Assembly: GCA_020349945.1 (NCBI GenBank)
Contig: CP070704.1
Span: 1,532,058 to 1,583,650, forward strand
DNA: 51,593 nt
From: Deltaproteobacteria bacterium
GTDB taxonomy: Bacteria; Desulfobacterota; DSM-4660; Desulfatiglandales; B25-G16
Reading direction: 5' to 3'
Shown here: positions 7,569 through 16,740 of the stretch, piece after piece
How positions within the stretch are numbered: the stretch's first letter is position 1
Layout of the letters: each line of letters begins with the position of its first letter
Program-made: the position numbers and the translations under genes
The notes under the pieces: model-generated
Told to the model about the DNA's origin: nothing
Database searches by the model: none
The model's input: only the letters and a program-made list of their open reading frames with translations

Positions 7569-7833
7569 GATATGGAGGACAAGAAAGAGCTAAGAAACAT
7601 GGCAGAAAAGATGTATTTATGATAGTAACAGTTCATAGAGGGCATCCGGGCCCACTTTTGGGCTCTGTTGGGCCAATTTCCTCAAGGCCATATCAGTTGT
7701 TACAGATGGCGGTGGCCAAATATGAGGGGTATAATCCGACGGATGTGGAGGATGTCGCCTTTCGGAAATAACCCCAATCCTTGAAGATGGTCAACAGGTG
7801 CGAAACTCCATGCTTGGAAGACAAGGAGACAGC

Positions 7834-8628
7834 ATGGCAAGAAAATCGAACCAGCCAGAGAAAAAACTCTTGGTGATTGAGGATCTGAGAGTGTCGGTGG
7901 AGGAGAAGGAGATTCTTCATCACGTGGATTTAGAGATAAATCCAGGGGAAACCCATGCACTTTTCGGGCCAAATGGCTCTGGCAAGACTACTTTACTTAT
8001 GGCCGCCATGGGATTTCCCAGTTATCATATCACCGGAGGCAGGATACTTTTTAGGGGTGAGGATATAACCTACCTGCCTCTGGATCAAAGGGCCAATCTG
8101 GGTATTGGTCTTTCCTTTCAGAGACCGCCTACAATCAAGGGGGTTAAAATGAGGCAGATGTTAGAGATCTGCGGGAAGGGCGAAAAAGACCCTGAATCCA
8201 TGGCCCAGAGCCTCGACTTCGAAGAATTCCTAGACCGGGATTTGAATGACGGTTTTTCAGGAGGAGAGATAAAGAGGTCGGAACTACTGCAGCTTATGGC
8301 CCAGGATCCCGACTTTTTTCTTCTGGATGAACCGGAGTCTGGGGTTGACCTGGAAAGCATTGCCTTGATCGGAAAGGTTATCGAGGGGTTGCTGCAAAGA
8401 GAGACAATAACCCACGAAGGGAAGTCCCGGAAAGAGCTTAAGAGAGAGAGAAGAAAATCTGGTCTGATCATTACCCACACTGGATACATCCTCGACTATC
8501 TTGATGCTGATATCGGGCATGTGCTTATGGACGGAGAATTGGCTTGCAGCGGTAATCCTCGCGAGATTTTGAAAACTATCAAGGAACGGGGATATGATGA
8601 ATGTGTAAGGTGTTGTGTAAACCGATAG
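7834..8628 (+). CDS. sufC: SufC-like ATPase of a minimal SUF system
   Basis: A 264-residue ABC-type ATPase. Walker A is GPNGSGKT (45-52), the Q-loop is in FQRPPT, the signature is FSGGE (141-145), Walker B is FFLLDEPE (161-168), and the switch histidine is in ITHTG. It powers Fe-S cluster assembly on SufB. The start ATG at 7834 is preceded by AAGGAGA at ideal spacing; upstream starts lack one. An insertion rich in Lys/Arg follows Walker B, and the protein ends CVRCC. No sufD, sufS, sufU or sufE follows, as in the two-gene SmsCB arrangement. Confidence 0.95.
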   Translation: MARKSNQPEKKLLVIEDLRVSVEEKEILHHVDLEINPGETHALFGPNGSGKTTLLMAAMGFPSYHITGGRILFRGEDITYLPLDQRANLGIGLSFQRPPTIKGVKMRQMLEICGKGEKDPESMAQSLDFEEFLDRDLNDGFSGGEIKRSELLQLMAQDPDFFLLDEPESGVDLESIALIGKVIEGLLQRETITHEGKSRKELKRERRKSGLIITHTGYILDYLDADIGHVLMDGELACSGNPREILKTIKERGYDECVRCCVNR

Positions 8629-8667
8629 AGGCAGGTTGAGGAAAAATTTGAGAGAATAAGCAATAGA

Positions 8668-9894
8668 ATGGGATTAACACAGGAGGATAAAAAGGCTCTG
8701 GCAAAAGATGCGAGAGAGAAGGTGGCTACCTTTGGCAGCGATATCGATATGGACGCCTTTACCCCTGAAACAGATGAGCATCCGTATGTAGAAGATATAT
8801 CCTCATTTTCCCAAACTGAGCGGGAACAGATGCTCAAGGCCGGGGTGGATCTAGGGGCAAAAAACAGGTCTGGCACCTTTGTTCAAAAAAACCTCTCTGT
8901 AGTGCATGGCCGTAGCTCACAGGAGGGGATGGAGATCATGGATATAGAGGAGGCCCGGGACAAATATAACTGGCTCTACGATTACTGGTGGAAGGCCGTG
9001 CCCGTAGACATGGACAAATATACCGCCCGGGCGGAACTGCACCAGGAACACGGTTATTTTATCAGATCATTACCGGGGGTCAAGTCGATTTATCCTCTTC
9101 AGGCCTGTCTTTATTTGGAAGAGGATAACCTGGCCCAGGATGTTCACAATATCATTATTGCGGAGGAGGGATCTGAGCTCCACATTATTACTGGTTGTGC
9201 TACCGCACCTCATGTGAGGTCGGGTCTCCATGTGGGAATTTCAGAGTTCTATGTCAAGAAAGGCGCAAAGCTCACCTTTACCATGATCCACAACTGGGCA
9301 GGGAAGATGGCGGTACGTCCACGCAGTGCAACCATCGTAGAGCAGGGGGGTCTTTTTCTCTCCAATTACGTCTGTATGCAGCCGGTGGGTACCTTGCAGA
9401 TGTATCCGGTAACCCATCTGGTGGGTGAAGAATCCACTGCCAGGTACAATTCCATTCTGGTAGCCACCCCAGGATCAGAGATGGACGTTGGTTCCCGCGT
9501 CTTTTTGAAGGCTAAGGGCGCTCGGGCTGAGATTATCTCCCGGGCCATCACCACCGGCGGGAAGATTACTGCCAGAGGTCACATAAAAGGAGAAGTTCCG
9601 GGAATAAAGGCACATCTGGAGTGTAAAGGGTTAATCTTATCCGATAAGGGCATAATCCACGCTGTTCCTGAACTGGAGGGACACAGGATGGAGGTGGACC
9701 TCTCCCATGAGGCGGCAGTGGGGAAAATTGCCCAAGAGGAGGTAGAATACCTCATGGCTAGGGGATTAAGTGAGGAAGAGGCAACTTCTACAATCGTGAG
9801 AGGATTTTTACACGTGGAGATAGAAGGCTTGCCCCCGGAACTTAAGGCAGAAATGGATCGGGCAGTGGAGATCAGCGAAAAGAGTTTGTTGTAA
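8668..9894 (+). CDS. sufB: SufB/SufD-family scaffold of a minimal SUF system
   Basis: A 408-residue SufBD beta-helix protein, shorter than typical SufB (about 470-495). The C-terminal core keeps C319 in HLECKGLIL, H331 and the acidic pair E335/E337, matching the cluster-assembling Cys/Glu site of SufB rather than the non-catalytic SufD, although a single gene here must form both halves of the scaffold. It lies 39 bp downstream of sufC. With sufC it makes a SmsCB-type ATP-driven Fe-S assembly unit in the cytoplasm; the sulfur donor is not encoded beside it. Confidence 0.93.
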   Translation: MGLTQEDKKALAKDAREKVATFGSDIDMDAFTPETDEHPYVEDISSFSQTEREQMLKAGVDLGAKNRSGTFVQKNLSVVHGRSSQEGMEIMDIEEARDKYNWLYDYWWKAVPVDMDKYTARAELHQEHGYFIRSLPGVKSIYPLQACLYLEEDNLAQDVHNIIIAEEGSELHIITGCATAPHVRSGLHVGISEFYVKKGAKLTFTMIHNWAGKMAVRPRSATIVEQGGLFLSNYVCMQPVGTLQMYPVTHLVGEESTARYNSILVATPGSEMDVGSRVFLKAKGARAEIISRAITTGGKITARGHIKGEVPGIKAHLECKGLILSDKGIIHAVPELEGHRMEVDLSHEAAVGKIAQEEVEYLMARGLSEEEATSTIVRGFLHVEIEGLPPELKAEMDRAVEISEKSLL

Positions 9895-9944
9895 GACTTT
9901 CATTAAAGAAGCCGCAACCATACGTTTCGGGAAGTGGATATACA

Positions 9945-10901
9945 ATGACTGTTCACTATATTCATCAGCCAACAAAATCAGATAATCGGGCGTATTCATC
10001 TACTCAGCGGAATTTGCTGATTGTCTTATCAATTGCCTCTATGGTCATGATCGCGGAAGTAATCGGTGGTCTTCTGGCGAATAGCCTTGCCTTGCTGAGT
10101 GATGCAGGACATATGTTAACCGATATATTGGCCTTGGGCTTGACTATGTTTGCCATGAGATTCGCCCAAAAACCGCCTACAGCCTCAAAGACCTTCGGGT
10201 TTTATCGATTGGAAATTCTGGCTGCGTTTTTTAACGGTATGTTACTACTCTTCATCTCTTTTTACATATTCTATGAGGCATATAATCGCCTCCTTCATCC
10301 AGAGGAAATTAAGGGCTTATTTATGTTGGCCGTTGCCGCCATAGGGCTTTTAGCAAATGGCGTGGGTATAGTAATTTTGAAAAAGTCCGCCCACAAGACT
10401 CTGAATGTTAAATCCGCCTTTTACCACATAGTGGGCGATACCATTTCCTCTGGAGGAGTGATTCTAGGAGGTTTATTGATCCTTTATACCGGCTGGTATC
10501 CAGCAGACTCCTTAGTTGGTATTTTTATCGGGGTTTTAATCCTTAGAGGAGCCTATAGTCTTGTAAGGGAATCAATCGACATCTTTTTGGAGGCAACCCC
10601 TAAAGACATAAACATGGAGAAAATGTTAGACGATCTCCATAAAATCAAGGGGATAAAAGACATACATCACCTGCATCTATGGACCATTTCCTCTGGGATT
10701 TATGCCATGAGTGCCCATGTCTTGATCGAAGATCTATTAACCAGCAGGAGCGCTCAGATAATAAAGGAAATTGAAAAACTTCTCCAGGGTAGATACAGCA
10801 TTGAACATACTACTATCCAATTTGAGAGTGAATCTTGCGGGGATGATTTAGTGAAAGATAATATCTCCCAAGAATGTATTGGTCAAGAAGATGGGTATTG
10901 A
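9945..10901 (+). CDS. Cation diffusion facilitator (CzcD/ZitB-type efflux)
   Basis: A 318-residue inner-membrane CDF exporter with six predicted membrane segments. The metal-binding pairs are SDAGHMLTD in segment 2 and HIVGDTISSGG in segment 5. The cytoplasmic C-terminal domain (about 215-300) contains HHLHLWTI, a CDF dimerisation signature. The usual His-rich loop is nearly absent. Expected substrates are Zn2+, and possibly Fe2+ or Cd2+. Its 3' end overlaps the ZIP gene that follows by 11 bp when the latter starts at ATG 10891. Confidence 0.93.
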   Translation: MTVHYIHQPTKSDNRAYSSTQRNLLIVLSIASMVMIAEVIGGLLANSLALLSDAGHMLTDILALGLTMFAMRFAQKPPTASKTFGFYRLEILAAFFNGMLLLFISFYIFYEAYNRLLHPEEIKGLFMLAVAAIGLLANGVGIVILKKSAHKTLNVKSAFYHIVGDTISSGGVILGGLLILYTGWYPADSLVGIFIGVLILRGAYSLVRESIDIFLEATPKDINMEKMLDDLHKIKGIKDIHHLHLWTISSGIYAMSAHVLIEDLLTSRSAQIIKEIEKLLQGRYSIEHTTIQFESESCGDDLVKDNISQECIGQEDGY

Positions 10902-11631
10902 ATTTAGCATTATCTTCTATAGCACCATTGCTGGCTTATCAACCATTTTGGGAATTGCCATGATCCTAGTTAAGGAGAGATGGGTTCTTAAGCATTCCCA
11001 TTATGTAAATTCCTTTGCTGCCGGGTTACTTTTGGGGATTGCCTTCTTCCATCTCTTTCCCGAATCACTGGAACTTTCTGAAAATGCGTTGCTGTTCGTC
11101 TTTATGGGTTTTCTCCTCTTTTATGTGCTGGAAAATGTGATGGTAGTCCATTCAGGATCCGAGATACATTTTAAGGAGAAGCATAATCCCCAGCATACTA
11201 AGGGCCTAGTCATGTTTTCGGGTCTTTTTTTCCATTCTTTGGTTGATGGTTTCATCATTGGGGTTGGTTTTGAAATAGATCCAAAACTGGGTCTATTAAC
11301 CTCGCTAGGAGTTATCTCACATGAGCTTCCGGAGGGTGTTACCACCTTTTCTCTCCTGGTTAGCACCATAAAAAGGAAAACTGCCCTAAGGCTATCCATT
11401 GCCGTGGCTGTGGCTACTCCTTTAGGAGCTCTGACCGCCCTTACTTTTATCGGTAATCTGTCAGAAGCGATGGTAGGCTTGCTTTTAGCAATGGCCGGGG
11501 GATCTTTTCTCTATATTGGTGCCTCTGATCTAATCCCGGAAACCCATCAAAAAAAGGGATTCGCAAATGCCGGATTTCTGCTTTTGGGCGTTCTGCTTTT
11601 ATATTCATTATCGAGGACGATAGGAGTTTAG
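10891..11631 (+). CDS. ZIP-family metal transporter
   Basis: A 246-residue ZIP protein with about eight membrane segments. The transport site is visible in FFHSLVDGFIIG and VISHELPEGV, the histidine and glutamate motifs of segments 4 and 5. ATG at 10891 gives a normal N-terminus; an in-frame TTG at 10879 is less likely. ZIP proteins usually import Zn2+ or Fe2+, so the tight pairing with an exporter is curious. It could work in homeostasis, or the ZIP could run in the other direction. Confidence 0.9.
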   Translation: MGIEFSIIFYSTIAGLSTILGIAMILVKERWVLKHSHYVNSFAAGLLLGIAFFHLFPESLELSENALLFVFMGFLLFYVLENVMVVHSGSEIHFKEKHNPQHTKGLVMFSGLFFHSLVDGFIIGVGFEIDPKLGLLTSLGVISHELPEGVTTFSLLVSTIKRKTALRLSIAVAVATPLGALTALTFIGNLSEAMVGLLLAMAGGSFLYIGASDLIPETHQKKGFANAGFLLLGVLLLYSLSRTIGV

Positions 11632-11724
11632 TCCTCCCCTGCAGCCTGTACTCTCCTGCGACCATGAACAGGCCTATTTCGAACCGGTGATTAAGAATTG
11701 CTGAAGAAAAGGGGAGGAATCAAA

Positions 11725-11772
11725 ATGAAGAGATTTACGATACCTCAGGCTGTGGAAGCAAGAAAGAAGTGA
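11725..11772 (+). CDS. Possible 15-residue leader peptide
   Basis: ATG at 11725 follows a strong ribosome site (GGGGAGGAAT) and encodes MKRFTIPQAVEARKK before TGA at 11770-11772. It ends 18 bp before the cytochrome start at 11791. It may be a leader peptide coupling translation, or the 5' remnant of a lost gene. No homologue is recognised. Confidence 0.35.
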   Translation: MKRFTIPQAVEARKK

Positions 11773-11790
11773 TTGGAAGGGAGAATTACA

Positions 11791-13065
11791 GTGAAGAGAC
11801 CATTTGCTCTTTTTCTCACGGCCCTGGTTAGTCTTTTATTCGTAGTAACCACTGCCTCATCGGCAAAACAAGAGGTTTGTATAAAATGCCATCGCGCGGT
11901 TACTCGTCTACTGGTCAAGGATTGGCAGAGCAGTAAACACAGCGAGAATGATGTTACCTGTTCTGTTTGTCATGGATCTGAGCACAAGGCTAAAAAAACT
12001 GCACACCTGGCCAAGATGCCCACAGAGGCCACCTGTGCCGAGTGTCATGAGGAACAGTTTGATCAATTTTCTAAGGGAAAACACAATCTCGGCTGGACAT
12101 CAATGAATGCCCTGCCGGTTACCCACATGGAACCTGATGAGTTGATCGAAGGGGGAAAAGGCTGCGGTGGGTGCCACAACATGGGTATAAAGTCAGAGCA
12201 CCAGAGGAAGGAGTTGCGTGAAAAAGGCTATACCTATAGAACCAATTCCTGTGACGAATGTCATACCCGGCATACCTTCTCTAAAAAAGAGGCGCAGGAC
12301 CCCAAGGTATGCCAGCAATGCCATATGGGGTTTGACCATCCCCAGTGGGAGATGTACGAAAGCTCCAAACACGGAGAAAGATACGCTATGAAAGAGAAGG
12401 GTAGATTACCCGAGGATGCGGCTGCTCCTACCTGCCAGTTCTGTCATCTCCCTGACGGAACCCATACCAATAAAGTGGCCTGGGGGTTCTTGGCGGTACG
12501 GCTTCCCCTGCCTGAAGACAGGCAATGGGCCGAGGACCAGACTACCATCCTCAAGGCACTGGGGGTATTAGACCCAGAGGGTAAGCCGACTGCGAGATTG
12601 GATATTGTTAAGGCCGCTGATCTGGCCCGGCTGACCGAAGAGGACTGGAAGATCGAGCGCGAAAAGATGATCAAGCAGTGCAAGAAATGCCACTCTGAAA
12701 GCTATGCCCGAAAAGAGCTTGAAAGGGGCGATCAGATGGTCAAAAAGGCTGATCGCTTGATGGCAGAAGCCATCAACATTATAGCTGACCTTTACAAGGA
12801 TGGCATCCTGAAGAAGCCAGAGCATTATACTTACGCCTATCCAGACTTCTTACAGTTTTATCAGACCGGGGGGTCTCACATCGAGCAGGTTCTATTGAAG
12901 ATGTACTTGAAACACCGGATGAGGACCTATCAGGGAGGGTTTCATGTCAATCCCGATTATGCCTACTGGTATGGATGGGCTGCCATGACCAAGGACCTCG
13001 CCGAAATCAGGGAGATGGCCGTGGATTTGAGGTTTAAGGCTCAGTTTCAACAAAAGAGGGATTGA
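11791..13065 (+). CDS. Octaheme cytochrome c, hydroxylamine-oxidoreductase-like
   Basis: A 424-residue exported protein with a Sec signal peptide (about 1-24, ending SSA) and eight CxxCH haem motifs: CIKCH, CSVCH, CAECH, CGGCH, CDECH, CQQCH, CQFCH, CKKCH. Spacing and the C-terminal segment NPDYAYWYGWAAM fit the HAO/octaheme family. It acts in the periplasm; in anaerobes, relatives reduce or oxidise nitrogen compounds such as hydroxylamine or nitrite. I could not establish whether the haem-crosslinking tyrosine is present. The start is GTG at 11791 (GGGAG at 11779-11783). It precedes superoxide reductase. Confidence 0.9.
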   Translation: MKRPFALFLTALVSLLFVVTTASSAKQEVCIKCHRAVTRLLVKDWQSSKHSENDVTCSVCHGSEHKAKKTAHLAKMPTEATCAECHEEQFDQFSKGKHNLGWTSMNALPVTHMEPDELIEGGKGCGGCHNMGIKSEHQRKELREKGYTYRTNSCDECHTRHTFSKKEAQDPKVCQQCHMGFDHPQWEMYESSKHGERYAMKEKGRLPEDAAAPTCQFCHLPDGTHTNKVAWGFLAVRLPLPEDRQWAEDQTTILKALGVLDPEGKPTARLDIVKAADLARLTEEDWKIEREKMIKQCKKCHSESYARKELERGDQMVKKADRLMAEAINIIADLYKDGILKKPEHYTYAYPDFLQFYQTGGSHIEQVLLKMYLKHRMRTYQGGFHVNPDYAYWYGWAAMTKDLAEIREMAVDLRFKAQFQQKRD

Positions 13066-13145
13066 GATTTATTGAAAAGGAGATAGTTTGTGGGTTCTCT
13101 GCCTTATGGCGAAGGTAAACAAGAGATAGAAGAGGAGGTGAAAAG

Positions 13146-13520
13146 ATGACTGAGAGGCTACAGGTTTATAAGTGTGAGATTTGCGGGAATATCGTAGAGG
13201 TGCTCCACGAGGGCAAAGGGGAGCTGGTATGCTGTGGGCAGCCGATGAAGCTTCTGGTGGAGGGCGCGGTTGATGCGGCTAAGGAGAAACATGTGCCTGT
13301 GCTGGAAAAGACCACCGGTGGTATCAGGGTAAGAGTCGGCTCCGCTCCCCATCCTATGGAGGAGAAGCACTATATCGAATGGATAGAGGTTGTTGCGGAT
13401 GGAAAGGCTTACCGTCAATTTTTGAAGCCAGGAGACGCTCCGGAGGCTACCTTTAATATTGAAGCGGACAAGATAACGGCCCGTGAATACTGTAATATAC
13501 ACGGCTTGTGGAAAGGATAG
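13146..13520 (+). CDS. dfx: Desulfoferrodoxin (two-iron superoxide reductase)
   Basis: A 124-residue cytoplasmic superoxide reductase. The desulforedoxin domain holds Fe(SCys)4 via C10, C13, C29 and C30. The catalytic centre has H49, H69, H75, H119 and C116, plus the E47-K48 pair that shapes the open site. It reduces superoxide to peroxide with electrons from rubredoxin (encoded at 47305). The ATG follows AGAGGAGGTG. Its length is normal for this class. Confidence 0.97.
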   Translation: MTERLQVYKCEICGNIVEVLHEGKGELVCCGQPMKLLVEGAVDAAKEKHVPVLEKTTGGIRVRVGSAPHPMEEKHYIEWIEVVADGKAYRQFLKPGDAPEATFNIEADKITAREYCNIHGLWKG

Positions 13521-13538
13521 TGGCCATTCAGAGGAGCC

Positions 13539-14042
13539 ATGACCATTGAAGAGGCACTCAAGACCGCCATCGAATTTGAAGACCAGGTTCGGGATATTTA
13601 TCATAGTGCCATGGGATGCATCTCTGGCCCTGTGGGAAAGCGCGTCTTCCGTATGCTGGCCAAAGAGGAGCAGGACCACCTGGATTACCTCCAAAGCAAG
13701 CTCTATGAGTGGAAGAGAGCCGGCACGATAACAGCAGAAAGACTGGACACCACAATTCCATCTGAAAAGGTCATCAGAGAAGGGATCAGCAAGCTCGGTA
13801 GTCACATAGCGGATAAGGCGCAGGGGGGCGAGCTCCAGATGCTAACCAGAGCCTTGGACGTGGAGGTCAAGACCAGTAACTTTTACAAGAACATGGTCAG
13901 AGAGCTGCCGCCAGAGGGCCAAGAGCTATTTGCTTACTTTGTGGAGATCGAGGAAGGACATCTGGCCCTCGTGCGCGCTGAGATAGACTACTTGAGCAAG
14001 ACAGGATATTGGTTCGACTTTAAGGAGTTTGATATGGAGTGA
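13539..14042 (+). CDS. Ferritin-like (rubrerythrin-type) diiron protein
   Basis: A 167-residue four-helix protein with two diiron half-sites: a glutamate near residue 14 with EEQDH at about 47-51, and E119/EIEEGH in the second half. There is no rubredoxin domain, so electrons come from elsewhere. The likely role is peroxide reduction or iron handling. It lies 18 bp after desulfoferrodoxin, so product peroxide of superoxide reductase could be removed by this enzyme. Its stop overlaps the following gene region. Confidence 0.88.
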   Translation: MTIEEALKTAIEFEDQVRDIYHSAMGCISGPVGKRVFRMLAKEEQDHLDYLQSKLYEWKRAGTITAERLDTTIPSEKVIREGISKLGSHIADKAQGGELQMLTRALDVEVKTSNFYKNMVRELPPEGQELFAYFVEIEEGHLALVRAEIDYLSKTGYWFDFKEFDME

Positions 14043-14047
14043 GACTT

Positions 14048-15766
14048 ATGAGCAGGGAAGAACCAATGAAGAACCATAGCGATAACAAGACCAGGCGCAT
14101 GTTGAACATCCTTATCGGTGGAGAGGCTGGTCAGGGATTGGTGACAGTCGGGCAGATACTTGCCAAGGCCCTTGTGCGGGGTGGTTATTCGATTGTGGTT
14201 ACCCAGAGTTACCAGTCTCGGATTCGGGGAGGGCACAACACCTTCGCCATCCGAGTGGGGGTTGATGAGGTCATAGCACCCCGTGAGTCGGTAGACCTCT
14301 TGGTTGCTCTCGACAGGGATACAGTCACTCTGCATAGCAAGGATCTCTTGCCTGATGGACTTGTCGTGCTTGACGGTGCCTCAGAGATTGATGGTGATTC
14401 CCTTCTAAAAGTGCCTTTCAAGGAATTGGCTCAGGAAAGGTTCTCAAACATCGCAGCCCTCGGTGTGGTCAGTTCCCTCCTCGGTTTGGACCAAGGCACG
14501 ATGGCAGGGACACTGGATGATTTCTTTGGAAAGAAGGATGCAACCTTGGCTGCAGAAAACGATCGTGTCCTTGCTGCAGGCGTTGGGTGGACGACCAGAC
14601 ATGGAACATCCAGCCACAAACTCTCAGCGGTTTCCGACCACCACAAGCGCTTGATGATGAATGGAAACGAGGCCATAGCATTTGGGGCCCTCTCAGCGGG
14701 TTTGCGATTATACTCCTTTTATCCCATGACCCCTTCCACCTCCATCGGCCTTGCCCTTGCGGGCCAAGCCAAGAGAATGGGCTTGATCGTTGAACAGGCG
14801 GAAGATGAGATTGCAGCCATTAACATGGCTATAGGGGCCTCTTTTGCTGGTGCTCCGAGCATGGTGGCCACATCCGGGGGTGGCTTTGCCCTCATGGTAG
14901 AGGGGGTCAGCCTGGCAGCCATGACCGAAACCCCTGTAGTTGTCGTGGTAGCCCAAAGACCAGCGCCAGCAACCGGCCTGCCTACACGGACCGAGCAGGC
15001 GGACCTCGAGTTTGTTCTGCATGCTGGCCACGGTGAGTTTCCTCGGGCCATCTTCACTCCCGGAAGTGTGGAAGAGTGCTTCCACCTCACGCGCAAGGCC
15101 TTTGAACTGGCAGAGCGATATCAGGGCCCCATGTTTCTCCTAACGGATCAGTTCCTTGCCGATTCCTACAGGGCAGTGAGGCCCTTTGAGCTAGAGGATT
15201 TAACACCTGTCCGTGCTGGGAAAGATGTGGCTGAATCACCACCGTATCAGCGATTTGCGATCACCGAATCCGGCATTTCACCCCGTTTGCTTCCAGGCAT
15301 GGCCGAACATCTTGTCGTAGCTGACAGCGATGAGCACACACAGGATGGCCACATTACCGAAGATCTTTCCATGCGCAGACAGATGGTGGAAAAGCGACTG
15401 AGAAAGGGGGAAGGGATTCGGGCCGAGGCCATGCCGCCTGATGTGGTAGGGGATCCGAATCCGGGCCTATTGCTGGTCTCATGGGGATCAAGCAAGGGGG
15501 CAGTGCAGGAGGCAGCCTCCCTTATGGAGTCTAAAGGGGAGAGGGTCGCTACGCTTCACTTCTCCCAGGTTTGGCCCCTGGTCCCGGATCAGTTCATGAG
15601 CCACCTTGAGTCGGCTCGGCAGGTGGTCTCAGTAGAGGGAAACGCCTCTGGGCAACTGACGCGGTTAATCCGGCGAGAGACGGGATTTGATATCAAAAAG
15701 AAGGTGCTTCGATATGATGGTCTGCCAGTGACACCGGAGTCGATCCTTGGGGAATTGAATCGGTGA
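14048..15766 (+). CDS. korA: 2-oxoacid:ferredoxin oxidoreductase, fused gamma-alpha subunit
   Basis: About 572 residues. The N-terminal part (to about 190) is the gamma domain (GGEAGQG near the start, QSYQSRIRGGHNTF). The rest is the alpha pyrimidine-binding domain (GNEAIAFGAL, YPMTPSTS, EQAEDEIAAINMAIGAS). It works with the beta subunit at 15792 to oxidise a 2-oxoacid, probably 2-oxoglutarate or a branched-chain keto acid, to an acyl-CoA with reduced ferredoxin. No delta (ferredoxin) subunit is present. The start is ATG 14048 (GGAGTGAG upstream) or possibly ATG 14066. Confidence 0.93.
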   Translation: MSREEPMKNHSDNKTRRMLNILIGGEAGQGLVTVGQILAKALVRGGYSIVVTQSYQSRIRGGHNTFAIRVGVDEVIAPRESVDLLVALDRDTVTLHSKDLLPDGLVVLDGASEIDGDSLLKVPFKELAQERFSNIAALGVVSSLLGLDQGTMAGTLDDFFGKKDATLAAENDRVLAAGVGWTTRHGTSSHKLSAVSDHHKRLMMNGNEAIAFGALSAGLRLYSFYPMTPSTSIGLALAGQAKRMGLIVEQAEDEIAAINMAIGASFAGAPSMVATSGGGFALMVEGVSLAAMTETPVVVVVAQRPAPATGLPTRTEQADLEFVLHAGHGEFPRAIFTPGSVEECFHLTRKAFELAERYQGPMFLLTDQFLADSYRAVRPFELEDLTPVRAGKDVAESPPYQRFAITESGISPRLLPGMAEHLVVADSDEHTQDGHITEDLSMRRQMVEKRLRKGEGIRAEAMPPDVVGDPNPGLLLVSWGSSKGAVQEAASLMESKGERVATLHFSQVWPLVPDQFMSHLESARQVVSVEGNASGQLTRLIRRETGFDIKKKVLRYDGLPVTPESILGELNR

Positions 15767-15791
15767 CGGGGCCAGGAGGAGAGGGTGAAAG

Positions 15792-16643
15792 ATGGTAACC
15801 ATTGATGATTATGGAGACTACGAGACAGCCTGGTGTCCGGGCTGTGGCAACTTCTCTATCCTAAAGGCAGTTAAACAGGCATTAGTGGCCAGCAACCTGA
15901 AACCCCATGAGCTATTGTTTGTCTCCGGTATCGGACAGGCTGCTAAGGCGCCCCACTACCTGAATGCCAATGTCTTCAATGGCCTTCATGGTCGATCACT
16001 TCCCGTGGCCACCGGCGCCAAGCTCGCCAACCCGAACCTCACTGTCATTGTTGAGAGCGGCGACGGGTGTAACTATGGAGAGGGTGGTAATCACCTTCTG
16101 GCGGCCATCCGTCGAAATATCGATGTAACACTTTTAGTTCACAATAACCAGGTATACGGTCTGACCAAGGGCCAGGCCAGCCCTACTTCTGCCGAAGGTT
16201 TTGTGACCAAGGCCCAGCCGCAAGGCGTGCCATCAGCGCCTTTCAACCCAATAGCAGTGGCCGTGGCCATGAAAGCTGGTCTGGTGGCTCGTGGATTTGC
16301 GGGCATGACCGATCATCTCTCTGAGCTCATTCAACAGGGCATCGCCCATCGCGGCTTTGCCCTGATTGACGTGCTACAGCCGTGTGTCTCCTTTAACAAG
16401 GTCAACACCTTTGGCTGGTACAAGGAGCGCTGTAAGACCTTGCCCCCGGGATATGATCCCACGGACTGGGAGGGAGCCATGAAGGTTGCTTTCGAATGGG
16501 GAGATAAGATCCCCATCGGTATCGTTTATCGGGGTAACCGACTAGCCTTTGAAGAGCACTTCCCTCCTTTACGTGAAGGGACTCTGGTTGGGCTAGATGT
16601 GGATCCCGTGATCCTCAAAAAGATCATGAATGGATACGGATAA
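15792..16643 (+). CDS. korB: 2-oxoacid:ferredoxin oxidoreductase, beta subunit
   Basis: A 283-residue thiamine-diphosphate subunit. The Fe-S ligands CPGCGNF are at 15-21 with a later cysteine in LQPCVSF. The TPP/Mg motif reads GDGCNYGEGGNH; the usual Asp after GDG is Cys here, a variant I have the impression recurs in related anaerobe proteins. It forms the catalytic core with korA 25 bp upstream and donates electrons to ferredoxin. Its placement between two octaheme cytochromes suggests, by inference only, that its reductant feeds stress or nitrogen-compound reduction. Confidence 0.93.
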   Translation: MVTIDDYGDYETAWCPGCGNFSILKAVKQALVASNLKPHELLFVSGIGQAAKAPHYLNANVFNGLHGRSLPVATGAKLANPNLTVIVESGDGCNYGEGGNHLLAAIRRNIDVTLLVHNNQVYGLTKGQASPTSAEGFVTKAQPQGVPSAPFNPIAVAVAMKAGLVARGFAGMTDHLSELIQQGIAHRGFALIDVLQPCVSFNKVNTFGWYKERCKTLPPGYDPTDWEGAMKVAFEWGDKIPIGIVYRGNRLAFEEHFPPLREGTLVGLDVDPVILKKIMNGYG

Positions 16644-16740
16644 GGAAGAAGGAGACCTTTGCGGGCGGATAGCCTCATCGATAATGATGCTAGATTATAA
16701 GAAGGTCTTGGAATAGGAGCTATGAGGTAGGGGATGTGTT

